NCBI GenBank assembly: GCA_024998565.1 | Contig: JACOEM010000014.1 | Location: 24,236-88,235 of the forward strand | Direction of reading: 5' to 3' | Origin: Nitrospira sp. | Lineage (GTDB): Bacteria; Nitrospirota; Nitrospiria; Nitrospirales; Nitrospiraceae | Length of the DNA: 64,000 nucleotides | Shown here: piece after piece, positions 62,891-64,000 of the stretch | Layout: every line of letters begins with the position of its first letter | Position numbering within the stretch: the stretch's first letter is position 1 | Notes under the pieces: model-generated | What the model was told of the DNA's origin: nothing | What the model saw: only the letters and a program-made list of their open reading frames with translations | The model's database searches: none | Translations under genes and position numbers: made by a program

Positions 62891-62973
62891 GATGAACATC
62901 GCAGCGGCAATCTGGGAGAGCGCATGTTCCGGGATTCAGCAGGCGGCAACGTTGTATCGCGAGGAGCATATAT

Positions 62974-64000
62974 ATGGCGCTGACATCTCGGCAACGGGCA
63001 CTCCTTGTGATCGGGCTGGGGGGAACGATCGGAGCGGTGAGCAGCCTGCTGGCGTATGGGTATGTCCAGCAATTGCTGGACGAGACGCGCACGGAGCTCA
63101 GTGCGACCAATCGGAACACGTCTGTCGCCGTTGCGACCCACGCACTTCCCTGGGGAGCCGTGCTGTCCGCCGATGCCGTCCGTGTGGTGCCCTTTCCATC
63201 CGACAGTGTTCCTGAGGGGGCCTTCTCCTCCGGCGAGGAGCTGATCGGTCGCGTGCTGTTGACGCCGTTGGCGTCCCAGGAACCTATTCTTGCCTCCAAA
63301 CTCGCGCCTGCCGACGTCACGACCGGCGGTATTGCGGCCCTCACCCATCCTGAGAAGCGCGCCATGGCCATCAAAGTAGATGATGTTACGGCAGTCGGAG
63401 GGATCCTGAAACCAGGCGACCACGTGGACGTTTTGACCACCATGTCGCGAGTGCTCAACGGCGGTGAACCGGCCACGAAGCTGGTGTTAGCCGATATTAC
63501 GGTGCTGTCGACGGGACTGGATTCGTCGATCGCCAAAGAGGATGAGTCGCTTCTATCAGGCCAGAAGGCCTCGCGCACGCCGCCTACCGTCGTCACACTG
63601 GAGGTGACTCCCCACGAGGCGGAGCGGCTGTCACTCGCATCAATGGAAGGAAAAGTGCATCTGGCGCTCAGAAACCCGCGCAGCGCGGCAACCGTCGTGA
63701 CACCGGGTGTGACTGTGTCATCGCTCTTCGGTGCCCAGGGGGCCGACTCACAGCAGAACGCTGTGACGGTGTCGCGACAACGAAGAATCGTTCGTGAGCG
63801 GCCCTCCGATCGAATGATCCGCACGAGCGAGAAGGAGCAGTCTCACGTATCGAGCGCCGAGCCGACGGCAGACGCATCGACAACCGTGGGCACACCGCCT
63901 CGGCTTCAGCCCTATGTGCATAGTCAGGCAGCGGTGGCGACCGATGCGGAAGCGGGAGGCGCGCTCGCGCCCCCCGACAGCACCGGCCCCAACAGGTCGG
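62974..64000 (+). CDS. cpaB: Tad pilus assembly protein CpaB/RcpC (partial)
   Basis: The frame opens at the ATG 62974 (GAGGAG 8 bases upstream) and stays open to the window edge, giving 342 residues. An N-terminal membrane helix (about residues 10-30) is followed by a SAF domain (about 45-110, with WGAVLSADAVRVVPFP) and an RcpC domain (about 120-225; AMAIKVDDVTAVGGILKPGD and VDVLTTM). The last 100 residues are a Ser/Thr/Ala-rich tail, longer than in typical CpaB proteins. CpaB is thought to support the secretin in the periplasm. The remaining tad genes would follow beyond the window. Confidence 0.9.
   Translation, partial: MALTSRQRALLVIGLGGTIGAVSSLLAYGYVQQLLDETRTELSATNRNTSVAVATHALPWGAVLSADAVRVVPFPSDSVPEGAFSSGEELIGRVLLTPLASQEPILASKLAPADVTTGGIAALTHPEKRAMAIKVDDVTAVGGILKPGDHVDVLTTMSRVLNGGEPATKLVLADITVLSTGLDSSIAKEDESLLSGQKASRTPPTVVTLEVTPHEAERLSLASMEGKVHLALRNPRSAATVVTPGVTVSSLFGAQGADSQQNAVTVSRQRRIVRERPSDRMIRTSEKEQSHVSSAEPTADASTTVGTPPRLQPYVHSQAAVATDAEAGGALAPPDSTGPNRS

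Noticed and set aside
62828..62973. c-di-GMP riboswitch upstream of cpaB
   Set aside because: A GAAA-loop hairpin is present, but the conserved core of GEMM riboswitches is not.

Overview
The window is a 64 kb piece of a GC-rich bacterial chromosome devoted almost entirely to the flagellum and its regulation. FliW-CsrA, FlhF-FlhG, FliA-FlgM, sigma-54-type and sigma-28-type promoters, a minimal flagellin and a start of a Tad pilus locus together suggest a member of Nitrospirota, most likely Nitrospira. That assignment is an inference from gene content and order; no 16S gene or other marker is present.

Layout. (1) 1-16.6 kb: export apparatus, hook and switch genes (fliH end, fliI, fliJ, a MotE-like gene, fliK, flgD, flgE, fliL, fliM, fliN, fliO, fliP, fliQ, fliR, flhB, flhA, flhF, flhG, fliA). 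(2) 16.7-26.8 kb: a membrane protein with a degenerate GGDEF domain, then rod, ring and junction genes (flgF, flgG, flgA, flgH, flgI, flgJ, flgM, flgN, flgK, flgL), then csrA-fliW. (3) 27.1-32.1 kb: a BarA-like hybrid kinase and an HD-GYP protein on the minus strand, divergent from a YcgR-like PilZ protein. (4) 32.3-53.9 kb: one long co-directional block for sugar-nucleotide synthesis and glycosyl transfer, including a 2186-residue multi-domain glycosyltransferase. (5) 54-58.8 kb: an unknown gene, then fliC, flaG, fliD, fliS, fliT and a second PilZ gene. (6) 58.9-62 kb: a second MinD/FlhG-like ATPase on the minus strand and a STAS plus REC-PP2C-HATPase partner-switching pair. (7) 62.1-64 kb: Flp pilin, prepilin peptidase and the start of cpaB.

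How it fits together. Three good sigma-54 type sites (TGGCAY-N5-TTGYA/T) precede fliK, fliL and flgF. Sites resembling the FliA consensus (TAAA-N15/16-GCCGATAA) precede flgM and fliC and, more weakly, csrA-fliW, the GGDEF-like gene, the HD-GYP/kinase operon, the PilZ gene, the STAS gene and the Flp pilin. This implies the usual rod/hook to filament hierarchy, with second-messenger, Csr and surface-attachment genes joined to the last tier.

The most notable system is the block at 32.3-53.9 kb beside the flagellin gene. It holds a DegT-fold protein whose catalytic lysine is replaced by histidine (as in the 3-dehydratases ColD and E1), an acetolactate-synthase-like TPP enzyme, an SDR, a GHMP kinase/nucleotidyltransferase pair resembling HddA/HddC, and two radical SAM proteins. 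I propose that it makes an unusual, possibly two-carbon-branched deoxy(heptose) sugar for flagellin glycosylation. The neuB/pseI and Maf genes of the known nonulosonate route are absent from the window.
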